Assembly: GCA_025998595.1 (NCBI GenBank)
Contig: BNWE01000004.1
Span: 1 to 39,749 of the forward strand
Source of the DNA: Alphaproteobacteria bacterium
GTDB taxonomy: Bacteria > Pseudomonadota > Alphaproteobacteria > UBA3830
Reading direction: 5' to 3'
Length of the DNA: 39,749 nucleotides
Part shown: positions 26,487-35,207 of the stretch, piece by piece
How the letters are laid out: each line of letters begins with the position of its first letter
Position numbering within the stretch: the first letter of the stretch is position 1
Translations under genes and position numbers: made by a program
Notes under the pieces: generated by a model
Database searches by the model: none
Told to the model about the DNA's origin: nothing
Seen by the model: the letters and a program-made list of their open reading frames with translations, nothing else

Positions 26487-26906
26487 ATGTTACTAGAGGT
26501 AAAAAATAAGATAGACGAATTCGATCGGATAGCGGAAAATGTTCAGAGCTTTTGTACTGAGCACAAGATTCCCGAAGAGCGATTTCAGAGCATTTCTCTA
26601 ATATTAGATGAGGTTGTAACAAACGTCATGAATTATGCTTACCCTGATGGCAAGGAGCATACTTTTACAATAAAATTAGAAAAGTGTGATAAAAATATAT
26701 GCATTTGTATCACGGATAATGGAGTGGCATTTGATCCACTATCATTAGCAGACCCGGACACAGAATCATCCATTGATGAACGCCAAATCGGTGGATTGGG
26801 CATATTCTTGGTGAAGCAGTTATCTGAAAATCTGGAGTATACCAGGGTTGACGATAAGAATCAGCTTTACATTGTTGTTTCAGTAGATAACGAGGAGGAA
26901 AAGTAG
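26487..26906 (+). CDS. Anti-sigma-type serine kinase (RsbW/SpoIIAB-like HATPase)
   Basis: 139 aa, a single GHKL ATPase domain. The N box is ILDEVVTNVMNYAYPDG, the G1 box ITDNGVAFDP and the G2 box IGGLGIFLVKQL; it lacks a dimerisation-histidine domain, as expected for an RsbW-type protein kinase. In partner switching it would bind a target regulator or phosphorylate the STAS antagonist encoded next door. ATG 26487 with a weak purine-rich SD (GGATAAAAGAC). It is sandwiched between phosphatase and STAS genes. Confidence 0.92.
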   Translation: MLLEVKNKIDEFDRIAENVQSFCTEHKIPEERFQSISLILDEVVTNVMNYAYPDGKEHTFTIKLEKCDKNICICITDNGVAFDPLSLADPDTESSIDERQIGGLGIFLVKQLSENLEYTRVDDKNQLYIVVSVDNEEEK

Positions 26907-26909
26907 AAA

Positions 26910-27242
26910 ATGGAAGTAAAAGCAGAAGAGTGCGACGGCATAGCTTTGCTGACGCCGGTCGGTAGAATAGATACGTCTACCGCAAAAATATTCGAGGATG
27001 CCGTGATGGCAGCTTCGGATAAAAACAAGAAGATTGCAGTTCGTTTTGACTCAATCAGCTATATTTCTAGCGCTGGCTTGAGGGTTGTTCTCATGTTGGG
27101 TAAGAAATTAACGGCGGCCAAGGGTACTTTGGTCCTTATAAATATGCCCGAGAAGATATTCGGGGTTTTCAAAATGAGTGGATTCGATAAAATATTGAAA
27201 ATCTGCCCCACTATTGAAGAAGCTAAACAATTTTTTAACTAA
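26910..27242 (+). CDS. STAS-domain anti-sigma factor antagonist
   Basis: 110 aa, one STAS domain. The conserved loop DSISYISSAGLRVVLMLG holds the likely phospho-acceptor Ser54 (aligned with Ser58 of SpoIIAA). N-terminal ALLTPVGRIDTSTAKIFEDAV is the standard first strand and helix. GGAGG precedes ATG 26910. It is the substrate expected for the kinase (26487) and phosphatase (25326), so the three genes form a complete partner switch. Confidence 0.93.
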   Translation: MEVKAEECDGIALLTPVGRIDTSTAKIFEDAVMAASDKNKKIAVRFDSISYISSAGLRVVLMLGKKLTAAKGTLVLINMPEKIFGVFKMSGFDKILKICPTIEEAKQFFN

Positions 27243-27286
27243 TTTGTTGTTTAGTACCAATGGATACAATTATATAGGAGCAGGTT

Positions 27287-28351
27287 ATGAGTAATAATAA
27301 GAAGAGCGATACAAATCAGCTGGAGCCGATCAACGATGGCAAGAAAAGAATAAGTATTGCCATGCAGGGCGGAGGAGCGCATGGAGCGTTCACCTGGGGG
27401 GTTTTGGATAGACTTCTGCAAGAGAAAGACATTTTCATAGAAGGTGTCTCGGGTACCAGTGCTGGCGGTATGAATGCCGTTGCCACTGCCCAAGGAATCA
27501 TACAAGGTGGTAACGAAGGTGGTCGTCAGCTCCTGGATAAGTATTGGCAAGTGATGTCAGACGCTGGAAGAACCAGTATTTTTAAGCCAGGCGTGAAAGA
27601 TATCTTGCAGAATAAGTATACAATGTATAATTCTCCGGGGTTTCTGATGTTCGACTTCATGAGTAAGATCATGTCTCCGTATCAGATGAATCCTTCTGGA
27701 GCTGATCCGCTGAAGGACGTCATTAATCAGCTATTTGATTTCGACCTTCTAAAGGAAAATAATGATCTTGTTAAGGTGTTTCTTGCGGCAACGCATGTTT
27801 ATACAGGGAAGATCAAGATATTTGGTAACAAAGAGCTCTGCGTCGATGCACTTCTTGCAACAGCGTGCCTGCCTACTATTCATGCGGCAGTCATGGTCAA
27901 TGGCGAGTACTATTGGGATGGTGGTTTCATCGCTAACCCGGCAATCTATCCATTGATCTACGAATGCCATACGGCGGATGTCATGATTATTAAGTTGAAT
28001 CCTACCCATAGAAACAGACTTCCTACGACGGCTGTTGAAATTGGTGATAGGCTAAACGAAATAACCAACAATACATCTATCGTTCGAGAAATGCGTTCCA
28101 TACACTTCATAACCAAGCTAATCGATCAAGGTTTGCTGGAGAGGGGGCGCATGAAGAGATTGAATGTGCATTTGATCGAAGACGAGGCGGTATTCCAGGA
28201 TCTCGGATGGTCTTCCAAATTGAACACGGATATGGAATTCCTGCAACATCTGCGCAATGCTGGTAGAATAGCTGCGGATAAATGGTTGACGAAGAACTAC
28301 GATAAGATAGGTAAAGAAGGCACTGCCGACGTCGCTGGTGAGTTCGTGTAA
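27287..28351 (+). CDS. Patatin-like phospholipase
   Basis: 354 aa. Patatin enzymes are Ser-Asp dyad lipid acyl hydrolases. The oxyanion loop is MQGGGAHGAF (residues 27-34), the nucleophile elbow is VSGTSAGG with Ser58, and the catalytic Asp is in YWDGGFIANP (Asp211). There is no signal peptide; the N-terminus is polar. SD AGGAG before ATG 27287. The 44-bp gap after the STAS gene suggests membership of the same operon. Secreted patatins help intracellular bacteria modify host membranes, but here the operon position points rather to a signalling-controlled lipase. Confidence 0.9.
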   Translation: MSNNKKSDTNQLEPINDGKKRISIAMQGGGAHGAFTWGVLDRLLQEKDIFIEGVSGTSAGGMNAVATAQGIIQGGNEGGRQLLDKYWQVMSDAGRTSIFKPGVKDILQNKYTMYNSPGFLMFDFMSKIMSPYQMNPSGADPLKDVINQLFDFDLLKENNDLVKVFLAATHVYTGKIKIFGNKELCVDALLATACLPTIHAAVMVNGEYYWDGGFIANPAIYPLIYECHTADVMIIKLNPTHRNRLPTTAVEIGDRLNEITNNTSIVREMRSIHFITKLIDQGLLERGRMKRLNVHLIEDEAVFQDLGWSSKLNTDMEFLQHLRNAGRIAADKWLTKNYDKIGKEGTADVAGEFV

Positions 28352-28678
28352 ATCTATAGTGAAGCCGCTTTAAAGTCGCATCATAAGGTAACTACTCTCC
28401 GTCGTAATCCTTGGTGCACTGCATCGAGGATCCACGAAGCTTTTGCAACCACTGGATTCTCGCTGCGCTTGCGCAAGAATGACTAAGGAATTGTTACCAA
28501 ATAAACTGGACTTATCACTTCCGTATAGGTGAAGTGACACAACTACAATCATAATGTCGTTTGTCCACTTTATTCGGTAATAATTTCTAAAAAGGTTTGT
28601 GCGTTTTTTAAATGGCACTACCATACATGCAGCATCAGAAGTAGGCGTCCCCTTTTCTGATGCTATTAACTTCTATTT
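28352..28678. repeat. Gap with REP-like dispersed repeat and a terminator-type hairpin
   Basis: At about 28430-28490 there is a repeat-like element: GGATCCACGAAGCTTTTGC, then a hairpin ATTCT...AGAAT (28456-28480) around CGCTGCGCTTGCGC, then GACTAAGG. On the minus strand it encodes VILAQAQRESSGCK-like residues, the style of the widespread 'VIPAxAGIQ' intergenic repeats of proteobacteria. At the right end AGCATCAGAA / TTCTGATGCT (about 28632-28665) forms a 10-bp stem just past the stop of the minus-strand gene. No gene is supported. Confidence 0.6.
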
Positions 28679-30469
28679 TTATTGCCCAGGATGTGCAGGT
28701 AGTAATGGGGTTGTCAGTGTTAATTGCTGACCAGCATTAGAATGGCTTGCACATTGCACTGCAGGTGCAGTTAGCGGAGTGCGCAAGTACGTCACAGTAG
28801 GATATGGAAACTGCATCGTAAAAGGCATAAATTGTGTTCCTTGTGTTGATTGCTGACCACCATTAGAATGGCTTGCACATTGCACTGCAGGTGCAGTTAG
28901 CGGAGTGCGCAAGTACGTCACCGTAGGATATGGAAACTGCATCGTAGAAGGCGTAAATCGTGTTACTTGTGTTAATTGCTGACCAGCATTAGATGAACTT
29001 GATGACGATGAAGAGCTTCCAAACCACGTATTTGTAAAAAACACCAGCCGAGGATTGGGAATCTCCGGAAACCAAGAAAAATGGTCGAGCCTTTTATAAA
29101 ATGTATATTCATTGCCCAAAAGAGAATTTTTTCTGGGAGCAGCGCCGGGAAACGAAGCAAACATTTGTTGCGTTAATGCAATATCTTCTTTATCATTTAT
29201 CCCCCAAAGAATGTTGTCGAAAGAAGAAATAAGATCAGGACTGCACAAATCACGCTGAATGCACATACTTATAAGCTGGCGGATAGTATTCATACAAGCC
29301 CTTCTGTCTTGCTCAACGTTCTCTCTTGCACGACTTCTATCTTCAGGACGCATTGTTCGATTTTTTTCACTACCAGCGATGGCAACGGACTCATTAAGAC
29401 TACCAATACATTGGCAAAGATGAAACATCAGAAAGTCATCATATTTATCGGAAAGCAAATCTCTGAGATTATTAAGTTTTTTGTACATGCATAGAGCAAA
29501 GGCAAAATAATGCAGTCTAGCTTTAGAAGACGCCGTAGAATTAATAAAGGCACTAAATTGAAAGAACCCAATCATTGGATAAAAAATCTCATGTAGATTA
29601 ATTAAATTAAGCTGATCTTTCAAATGAGCTTTCATCGATTCGCTTATGTCGTAATCAACGCTATTATTTTTAGAGATATAGAAGCTATTATCATACAGAC
29701 ATTTTACTAGTTGCGCAAGATAAGATATCATGTGAAATCTACACTTTGAATTAATGTCCTTTCCATGATAATGATCGATTCCATACTGCTGGTCACCAAT
29801 ATAGGCAATGTACGGTTTAAGCTCTCTGCAAAAATCCCCCATGATCCTGGAAAAAAGTTCAAACACATTTTTCTCTCGTATAAGTCCAGTTGGCACACTT
29901 TGAGTTTTGAGATCACATAGTGCTTTTTTAAATATAACATTTTGTAGCAATTGTTTATTCTTGCAAAAATACCTCTCACTCATAGGCGCAGATAGAGGAG
30001 GTTGCGTCGAAGAATGCACGTTTATAGCGACAGTATAAAAGTTCCAAAGATCTTCTAGCGACAGTTCTTCCAGACATCCTTCACTAATAGACACGCTATT
30101 ACCATGTGCATCGTTACTATATGTTTCATCTATTGCCGATTCGATACTACGAGCATTATCGTATATATACTGCCTTTTAGCCTCAAGGCTAGGAGTTGCT
30201 TTGAAATTTTTCATAATTGAAATAAGCCGCTCATATGATGATGAATGTGCCGAAGATGAGCTAGATGATGGCGCTCCAAATGAACTAGATGATTTACTCC
30301 ATGGCAAGAGACCGGGAGGAGATGGCATAGGCACGATTGGAGATGTTTCTTCCTTCTTCGAAACATCCTCTGTATTTATCATACCAAACAAACTTGAATT
30401 TTGTGTCAATCCACAAGAAAAGATATCAAACAAACAAAAACAACTCGCTACAACTATATTTTTTTTCAT
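28679..30469 (-). CDS. Exported protein with Ser tracts and 42-aa C-terminal repeats
   Basis: 596 aa, not recognised. Leader MKKNIVVASCFCLFDIFSCGL is hydrophobic enough for Sec export; FSCG might be a weak lipobox. Residues about 40-80 are Pro/Ser-rich with two Ser runs. Residues about 80-470 are a helical, Cys- and Tyr-containing domain (for example GDQQYGIDHYHGKDINSKC and FAFALCMYKKLNNLRDLL). A nine-serine tract (about 483-491) leads into tandem 42-residue repeats containing MQFPYPTVTYLRTPLTAPAV. SD GGAG lies about 10 nt before ATG 30469. The layout (signal, Ser linker, helical body, Ser tract, aromatic repeats) resembles the other exported genes in the window. Confidence 0.8.
   Translation of the reverse strand: MKKNIVVASCFCLFDIFSCGLTQNSSLFGMINTEDVSKKEETSPIVPMPSPPGLLPWSKSSSSFGAPSSSSSSAHSSSYERLISIMKNFKATPSLEAKRQYIYDNARSIESAIDETYSNDAHGNSVSISEGCLEELSLEDLWNFYTVAINVHSSTQPPLSAPMSERYFCKNKQLLQNVIFKKALCDLKTQSVPTGLIREKNVFELFSRIMGDFCRELKPYIAYIGDQQYGIDHYHGKDINSKCRFHMISYLAQLVKCLYDNSFYISKNNSVDYDISESMKAHLKDQLNLINLHEIFYPMIGFFQFSAFINSTASSKARLHYFAFALCMYKKLNNLRDLLSDKYDDFLMFHLCQCIGSLNESVAIAGSEKNRTMRPEDRSRARENVEQDRRACMNTIRQLISMCIQRDLCSPDLISSFDNILWGINDKEDIALTQQMFASFPGAAPRKNSLLGNEYTFYKRLDHFSWFPEIPNPRLVFFTNTWFGSSSSSSSSSNAGQQLTQVTRFTPSTMQFPYPTVTYLRTPLTAPAVQCASHSNGGQQSTQGTQFMPFTMQFPYPTVTYLRTPLTAPAVQCASHSNAGQQLTLTTPLLPAHPGQ
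28725..28993 (-). repeat. 126-bp tandem repeats at the 3' end of the exported gene
   Basis: Units start at 28725, 28851 and 28977 (each TGCTGACCA followed by C/G-CATTAGA). Two are complete at 126 bp and the third is partial. The unit is 42 codons and in frame, and the two full copies differ at only a few bases. Confidence 0.9.
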
Positions 30470-30884
30470 AACCTAACTCCATACAATAATATGATAGAAT
30501 TATACATCTTTTTTTGTAATATGCAACAGATTATCTGAAGATATATTTTTATTTCAATAAACCTTACCGTCCATTCTATTTTTTTATGTCGAATAAGATC
30601 TGCTAATCCGCGAACTATTTTAACAAAATGAGTGACCATGCATATTAGAAAGGCAAGTGGGCGGGATTAAGACAGATGAGACGGCCTATCTCCCTTATAG
30701 ATTGAGTTAAGATACTCCAAAGTATAATTCCGTTCAAGCCGCGAGCGAAAATTGTTATATTTTTCGACTGATTTTTTGAGTAATTTCTTTCTTCGGTAGG
30801 AGGTGATTTTTTTTATATCTCTATTGTAATATCCATAATAATAGTTATTATACGTACAATATGTTTTTAGTTATGGAGAGACAA
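30470..30884. other. Divergent gap with a possible decayed minus-strand frame
   Basis: It separates two divergent exported-protein genes. On the minus strand from about 30815 to 30520 a frame with one internal TAA reads coding-like peptide (KKLLKKSVEKYNNFRSRLER, YTLEYLNSIYKGDRP, stop, then FLICMVTHFVKIVRGLADLI). It may be a decayed gene, perhaps a mobile-element piece, but I cannot assign it. The plus side near 30820-30860 is AT-rich and likely holds the next gene's promoter. Confidence 0.35.
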
Positions 30885-31625
30885 ATGAAGTTTTGTGGTT
30901 TTGTGATTAGCGGTGTATTGTCGCTTGTAATAGCAATGTGTGGCTCGTCTTTGGCTATGGATATACAAGATACACAGGATGATTCTGATAAAAGGGCGCA
31001 TGAAATAGTAAATAAACGCAATAGAGTTTGGCGTCCATATATGCCAGTTAAGGCTATATTTGACCACCTTGTGCCAGGATATTCCATGTCTAATTGGACT
31101 CATCTTTATGAAATAGCTAAAAATCCTACTGGAAGAAAAGCTCTTCTTGCATATGCAGAAAATTCCGGTGATCATCTGGCGTCTCTTGATTGTCTTGACG
31201 CCGTACTTCGTGGATTTGGAGATGCCATTAGGTGGGATGTATCATATGCTCTTGCTAAAATAGCTCAAGATTCCCGAGGAATAGAGGCGCTTTATGCATA
31301 TGCAATGATTGATGCAAAATTTGAGATAGAGTCGGTACAAAGAAAACTCATGGCGATTGCGTCGATGCAGAATGCAACAAACCGCGAGGACATAGAGAAA
31401 GCAAAAGCAGCGGCAACCAACACATTGCTGTCGAAGTATGGTTATAGTTTTGAGGATGGCGTCTTGACGGCTCCAAAGTCTAATCCTGTTCAATCAGCTT
31501 CAACTAAATCTACTCGAGATATCGAAGATGCTACTGAGAATGATGAAACTAGTGAGAAAAGCAAAGAAATGCCATCTTTTTGGTTCGAACTCGAAGATGA
31601 TGACGACTCAGATGTGTGGTGGTAG
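30885..31625 (+). CDS. Small exported helical protein with acidic tail
   Basis: 246 aa. ATG 30885 is chosen because GGAG (30875-30878) lies 6 nt upstream and the product then starts with a signal peptide, MKFCGFVISGVLSLVIAMCG (cleavage near SLA/MDI). The mature part contains two or three helical repeats of about 40 aa (HLYEIAKNPTGRKALLAYAE; VSYALAKIAQDSRGIEALYAYA), suggesting a short Sel1- or HEAT-like solenoid. The last 50 residues are Ser/Glu/Asp-rich, ending DDDDSDVWW. Function unknown. It is convergent with a MORN gene. Confidence 0.75.
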   Translation: MKFCGFVISGVLSLVIAMCGSSLAMDIQDTQDDSDKRAHEIVNKRNRVWRPYMPVKAIFDHLVPGYSMSNWTHLYEIAKNPTGRKALLAYAENSGDHLASLDCLDAVLRGFGDAIRWDVSYALAKIAQDSRGIEALYAYAMIDAKFEIESVQRKLMAIASMQNATNREDIEKAKAAATNTLLSKYGYSFEDGVLTAPKSNPVQSASTKSTRDIEDATENDETSEKSKEMPSFWFELEDDDDSDVWW

Positions 31626-31725
31626 TATATTTTTTTTCAAGCTTTTAAAAATATTGTAACTGCCGTAAATCCATCGCTTGTTATAGAAGGATTTATCGCA
31701 AAACTCAACATTTAAAAACAAACAA

Positions 31726-31755
31726 GAAACGGCTTACATAAAGGAAAACCGTTTC
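31726..31755 (-). terminator. Terminator of MORN gene (copy 2 of the repeated hairpin)
   Basis: GAAACGG (31726-31732) / CCGTTTC (31749-31755), flanked by CAAACAA and by GTTCGATTAG, as at 10321 and 32918. It lies 30 bp past the MORN stop at 31786 (minus strand). Confidence 0.75.
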
Positions 31756-31785
31756 TGTTCGATTAGTTTGTCTGCTGATTTGCTG

Positions 31786-32793
31786 CTAATTATTTTCGTC
31801 TTCATCGTTTCCAAATTGTAATGGCTCTGATAATAAAGAGAAAAAAGTGTGTGCTGGTATATTGTCAACTGGTGTGGATAGATTGCTGTGTGCAACATTG
31901 CTGTCATCGCTCTCATCATTGGAAGTGACCGGAGAAATAGACGATGCTGTAGGACTATTTGCTGCAGATGACGATATAGAAAAATTCGATGGAGATGGGA
32001 CTTGAACAATGTCATTATTGTTTACAAACTTACCATTTATCCAATCTCCCACTTGCTTTTCTCCGTTGGCTAAAGTTAACGTTCCTTTTCCGTTTTCTTT
32101 ACCATTCAGCCACTCGCCGTCATAGACGCTTTTATCGGCGCGTGTATATTTTCCTTTTCCATTTGCTCTGCGATTACGCCATTCGCCATCATAAACGCTT
32201 CCATCGGGACACGAGTGCTTTCCTTTTACCAACTCATTATTAAACCATTCCCCCTCAAACCTTTCTCCATTGGCCAAAACCTTAATTCCATGTCCGTTTT
32301 TTTTACCATTTCGCAATTCCCCTTCGTAGACAGTTCCATTGGTACATGTATGTTTTCCTGTTCCATGTGCTCCACCATTTTGCCATTCGCCTTCGTAAAA
32401 ATTTCCTCCTGGGCATGTGTGTTTTCCTTTTACGAACTCACCATTAACCCAATCTCCTATGAAATTTTCTCCACTGGTATATGTAAGTCTTCCATATCCG
32501 TGTGGAATGCGGCTAGAATTGGCTTGGCCGATATATTTGCCACGTTTCCATGTCATTTTGGTTTTAATCTCCACTTGTGGTGAAAGACCAGAAGATTGCT
32601 GCAAAGAAAAAGCAAGCAGTATGCCTTCTGTTTTTGGTTTGATTAAGACAGGTGGATGTACAACTAAAGTGGATATTTTCTTTTCGGCAGTAGTAGGTGA
32701 AAGTTTAGGCGTTTCGTTCATTCCTTCTGCAATTCCAAAACTTACGACCACCACCGCAGATGCGCAAGCTACTATTGATTTATTTATTTTCAT
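31786..32793 (-). CDS. Exported MORN-repeat protein with Ser-rich tail
   Basis: 335 aa, a paralogue of the products at 10383 and 34465. Leader MKINKSIVACASAVVVVSFG, then a linker of about 65 residues. Eight MORN repeats follow (about residues 87-260; for example FIGDWVNGEFVKGKHTCPGG and VYDGEWRNRRANGKGKYTRA). The last 70 residues are Ser/Asn/Asp-rich, unlike its paralogues. An SD-like GGAGAATAG lies upstream of the ATG, in a 5' leader (TTTTTATTAACGGAG) shared with the gene at 35136. Promoter TTGACT-N17-TAGACT. The M91-like protease gene lies upstream on the same strand, with its own terminator between. Confidence 0.88.
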   Translation of the reverse strand: MKINKSIVACASAVVVVSFGIAEGMNETPKLSPTTAEKKISTLVVHPPVLIKPKTEGILLAFSLQQSSGLSPQVEIKTKMTWKRGKYIGQANSSRIPHGYGRLTYTSGENFIGDWVNGEFVKGKHTCPGGNFYEGEWQNGGAHGTGKHTCTNGTVYEGELRNGKKNGHGIKVLANGERFEGEWFNNELVKGKHSCPDGSVYDGEWRNRRANGKGKYTRADKSVYDGEWLNGKENGKGTLTLANGEKQVGDWINGKFVNNNDIVQVPSPSNFSISSSAANSPTASSISPVTSNDESDDSNVAHSNLSTPVDNIPAHTFFSLLSEPLQFGNDEDENN

Positions 32794-32832
32794 TTCTCTA
32801 TTCTCCGTTAATAAAAAGCTAAAACCGAAAAG

Positions 32833-32861
32833 AGTCTATGATAATTCTTTGTTGGAGTCAA
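32833..32861 (-). promoter_or_regulatory. MORN-family promoter, copy 2
   Basis: Minus strand: TTGACT (32861-32856), 17-bp spacer, TAGACT (32838-32833). Confidence 0.55.
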
Positions 32862-32917
32862 GCGATATCAGATAAAAATGCAAATATAAATGTCCTATTA
32901 AGGATATGTGCAAACAA

Positions 32918-32947
32918 GAAACGGCTCCTCCAAAGGGAAACCGTTTT
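32918..32947 (-). terminator. Terminator of the metalloprotease gene (copy 3 of the repeated hairpin)
   Basis: GAAACGG (32918-32924) / CCGTTTT (32941-32947), flanked by CAAACAA and TACAATCAAT. It ends about 50 bp past the stop of the minus-strand protease gene. Confidence 0.7.
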
Positions 32948-32999
32948 TGTACAATCAATACAAAAAATTTAACTTATTCTTGCGCAAGTCTTTATCTGA

Positions 33000-34316
33000 T
33001 CAAGCATGACGCTTGGCTTTTCTGCAAACTTTCTCTACGTAAGCGTTAAAGTCGTGACCGTGAAGCTCAAAAAGTTTGCGCATGGCCTCTTTGGTAGGTG
33101 AAAAGTCTATTTTTTTAGTGCGATTAATTTTTTTAACAAGATCAGAAAGAGCATCAGGAAAGGCATTATGTGAATAACGGAACGGCTTACCAAGAAAAGA
33201 CGCTCTATCCAAATCGCTTAGTCTGTTGACATATAATGTCTTACCTAAATGCGCAATTCCCAGTATTTGATTGATCTCTTCCGGTAATGTCCAGGAAAGA
33301 AGGGCCATTTGTCTTAAAATTTTTATGACTGTATTGCTGGAAGCTTTTTCACCTAGGCGGTAGAGTTCTGAGGCTATGTCCCGATCTTCCTTCAAAAAAC
33401 GTAGCATCTTTTGTTCTAGCTTAGCCGTACATTTTTTTACATCTTCAGGTTTATCCTCAATCAAAGCTTGGTCGACCTGGGATTCTTTTTTTTGTGCCTT
33501 GCAAAAAGCTTTGTATATATGTATCACATTCTTTCCTACTTTCCTTTTCCCAATCTCTCTTTGTACAACATTTGCCGGGAAATTTAAGAATGGAAAAGCG
33601 AATTTCTTTATTTCAGGTGATTGCATATATTTTTCAAATAGTACATTAGGAGTCGCTATACCTAGCATAGAATGAACAGCATGACCAAATTCATGTATTA
33701 GTGCTGACGAAAAGGATATACATTTCGGTAAGCGTCTTAGACCTAAAAACGTTTCCTTACGTCCAGTAGGCAGAAATCCAACTGTCGCCGCATCCCATTT
33801 GAAGAAATTGTTATCCGTTGTCATATATATTGTTGCCCTAGAACAATTGTCTCCGAGTAGTGCGTGCCCTATGTTTGACATAACGCAACAGTCATCACCC
33901 TTTCTGAAGCTAAGAGTAAAATTCGGCATCTTGTTCGTTTTATATTGAAATGCGACCAGAAAGGCGATTAATGTGTCTCTATCGACTGGATTTTTGAATG
34001 ATTTTATTGCCTTCTGCAAAGACGCCTTAAAATGCATTTTATCCTGCGTGCTGTTAAATCCCAAAAGCCGATCGTTTGACAGAATTTTACCAAACTCGCG
34101 ACATAACATTTTTTTATTTTTCTGCATTGCTATAAATTTGCGTCGATCTTTAGGAGAAAGTCTTGCACCTTTTATTATACTTTTCAGATCTATGATTCTT
34201 ACGTTTTTCTCCGTAGCAGATCGTCGTGAAAATCTATTAAAAACAACTTCGGAACCAAATGATTCATAAAATACAGCAGAAACAACGAACAAACAAACGC
34301 ACAATTTTCTTAACAT
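33000..34316 (-). CDS. Exported zinc metalloprotease (HEFGH), M91/NleD-like
   Basis: 438 aa. Leader MLRKLCVCLFVVSAVFYESFG (cleavage near FGS). The zinc motif HEFGH lies at residues 208-212 in SSALIHEFGHAVHSMLG, the gluzincin-type HExxH. A later LPEE (344-347) is a candidate for the third zinc ligand. The domain order (a polar strand-rich region with TIYMTTDNN, the HEFGH helix, a long helical region, then a YSHNAF-containing end) suits secreted effector proteases of the M91/NleD type, but the family call is tentative; the metalloprotease call itself is firm. SD GGAG, 8 nt before ATG. It lies between two MORN genes, all reading leftward. Confidence 0.8.
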   Translation of the reverse strand: MLRKLCVCLFVVSAVFYESFGSEVVFNRFSRRSATEKNVRIIDLKSIIKGARLSPKDRRKFIAMQKNKKMLCREFGKILSNDRLLGFNSTQDKMHFKASLQKAIKSFKNPVDRDTLIAFLVAFQYKTNKMPNFTLSFRKGDDCCVMSNIGHALLGDNCSRATIYMTTDNNFFKWDAATVGFLPTGRKETFLGLRRLPKCISFSSALIHEFGHAVHSMLGIATPNVLFEKYMQSPEIKKFAFPFLNFPANVVQREIGKRKVGKNVIHIYKAFCKAQKKESQVDQALIEDKPEDVKKCTAKLEQKMLRFLKEDRDIASELYRLGEKASSNTVIKILRQMALLSWTLPEEINQILGIAHLGKTLYVNRLSDLDRASFLGKPFRYSHNAFPDALSDLVKKINRTKKIDFSPTKEAMRKLFELHGHDFNAYVEKVCRKAKRHA

Positions 34317-34464
34317 ATAGCAATCTCCGTTTTTAAAGCAACAACATTATTAGAACTGATAACGCACCACATCATGATGAGTTTTTATAGACAAAATAGT
34401 AACATATCTTGTGCAAGTTCGCAATGGCCTTGCCATATATTTTTATAAAAGTTCTCAAATAGAT

Positions 34465-35136
34465 TCATCGCTCATGTTGCAACATTCTTTCTTTTATCGC
34501 AAAAAGGTATTCTCCGTCATTCACAAACTCATCATTTCTGAACAGTCCTTCATAGATGCTTCCATTGGCTGACGTATATTTTCCTTTTCCATCTTTTTCG
34601 GCATTCAACCACTCTCCCACATAGACGTCTCCATTGGTATACCGCATCGCTCCAATTCCTTCTTCGTTACCGTTTACCCAATCTCCCACATAGAAATCAC
34701 CATTACCATATGCCATCATTCCTTTTCCATGCATTTTACCACTCACAAACTCCCCTTCATAGAAGTCTCCATTGATGTATTTTATCCTTCCTATTCCTTC
34801 TCTTTTACCATTCACAAAATCACCTTCATATAGCGCTATACCGACATATGTCATCATTCCTTTTCCATGTGGAATTTTACTGGCATTGATATATCCGTCA
34901 TAAATTCTCTCGTAACTTTTATCGCTTTTTACCGCAAGATCGAGCGCATATACCGCCATAGAACGATGAACGATAACTCTTGTCTTTTCTTGTATGGCAA
35001 CATCTCCGCAAAATGACACACTTCGCTTGTGGGAATAACTTACAAGTCCATTATTTTCCCACATTCCTGTTGCAATTCCGAAAAACACGACCATAGCCGC
35101 AAATACATAAATAGCTATTGACATATTTATTTTCAT
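34465..35136 (-). CDS. Exported MORN-repeat protein (short paralogue)
   Basis: 223 aa. ATG 35136 is preferred to the in-frame ATG 35151, because GGAGG overlaps the latter and sits about 7-8 nt before the former. Leader MKINMSIAIYVFAAMVVFFG, then a linker of about 60 residues and six MORN repeats (for example LYEGDFVNGKREGIGRIKYI and FYVGDWVNGNEEGIGAMRYT). It ends with a basic/Gln tail. Leader peptide, 5' leader and promoter (TTGACT-N17-TAAACT) match those of the MORN gene at 32793. No copy of the repeated terminator hairpin is seen after it. Confidence 0.87.
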   Translation of the reverse strand: MKINMSIAIYVFAAMVVFFGIATGMWENNGLVSYSHKRSVSFCGDVAIQEKTRVIVHRSMAVYALDLAVKSDKSYERIYDGYINASKIPHGKGMMTYVGIALYEGDFVNGKREGIGRIKYINGDFYEGEFVSGKMHGKGMMAYGNGDFYVGDWVNGNEEGIGAMRYTNGDVYVGEWLNAEKDGKGKYTSANGSIYEGLFRNDEFVNDGEYLFAIKERMLQHER

Positions 35137-35178
35137 TTGCTTGTCCTCCATTAATAAAAAGCTAAAACCGACAATTCT

Positions 35179-35207
35179 AGTTTACAAAAATCTCTTGTGA
35201 AAGTCAA
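35179..35207 (-). promoter_or_regulatory. MORN-family promoter, copy 3
   Basis: Minus strand: TTGACT (35207-35202), 17-bp spacer, TAAACT (35184-35179). Downstream leader GTTTTAGCTTTTTATTAA is shared with copy 2. Confidence 0.6.

Noticed and set aside
28370..28624. 84-codon minus-strand frame after the patatin gene
   Set aside because: It lies over the REP-like repeat, and the peptide is the usual translation of that repeat class.
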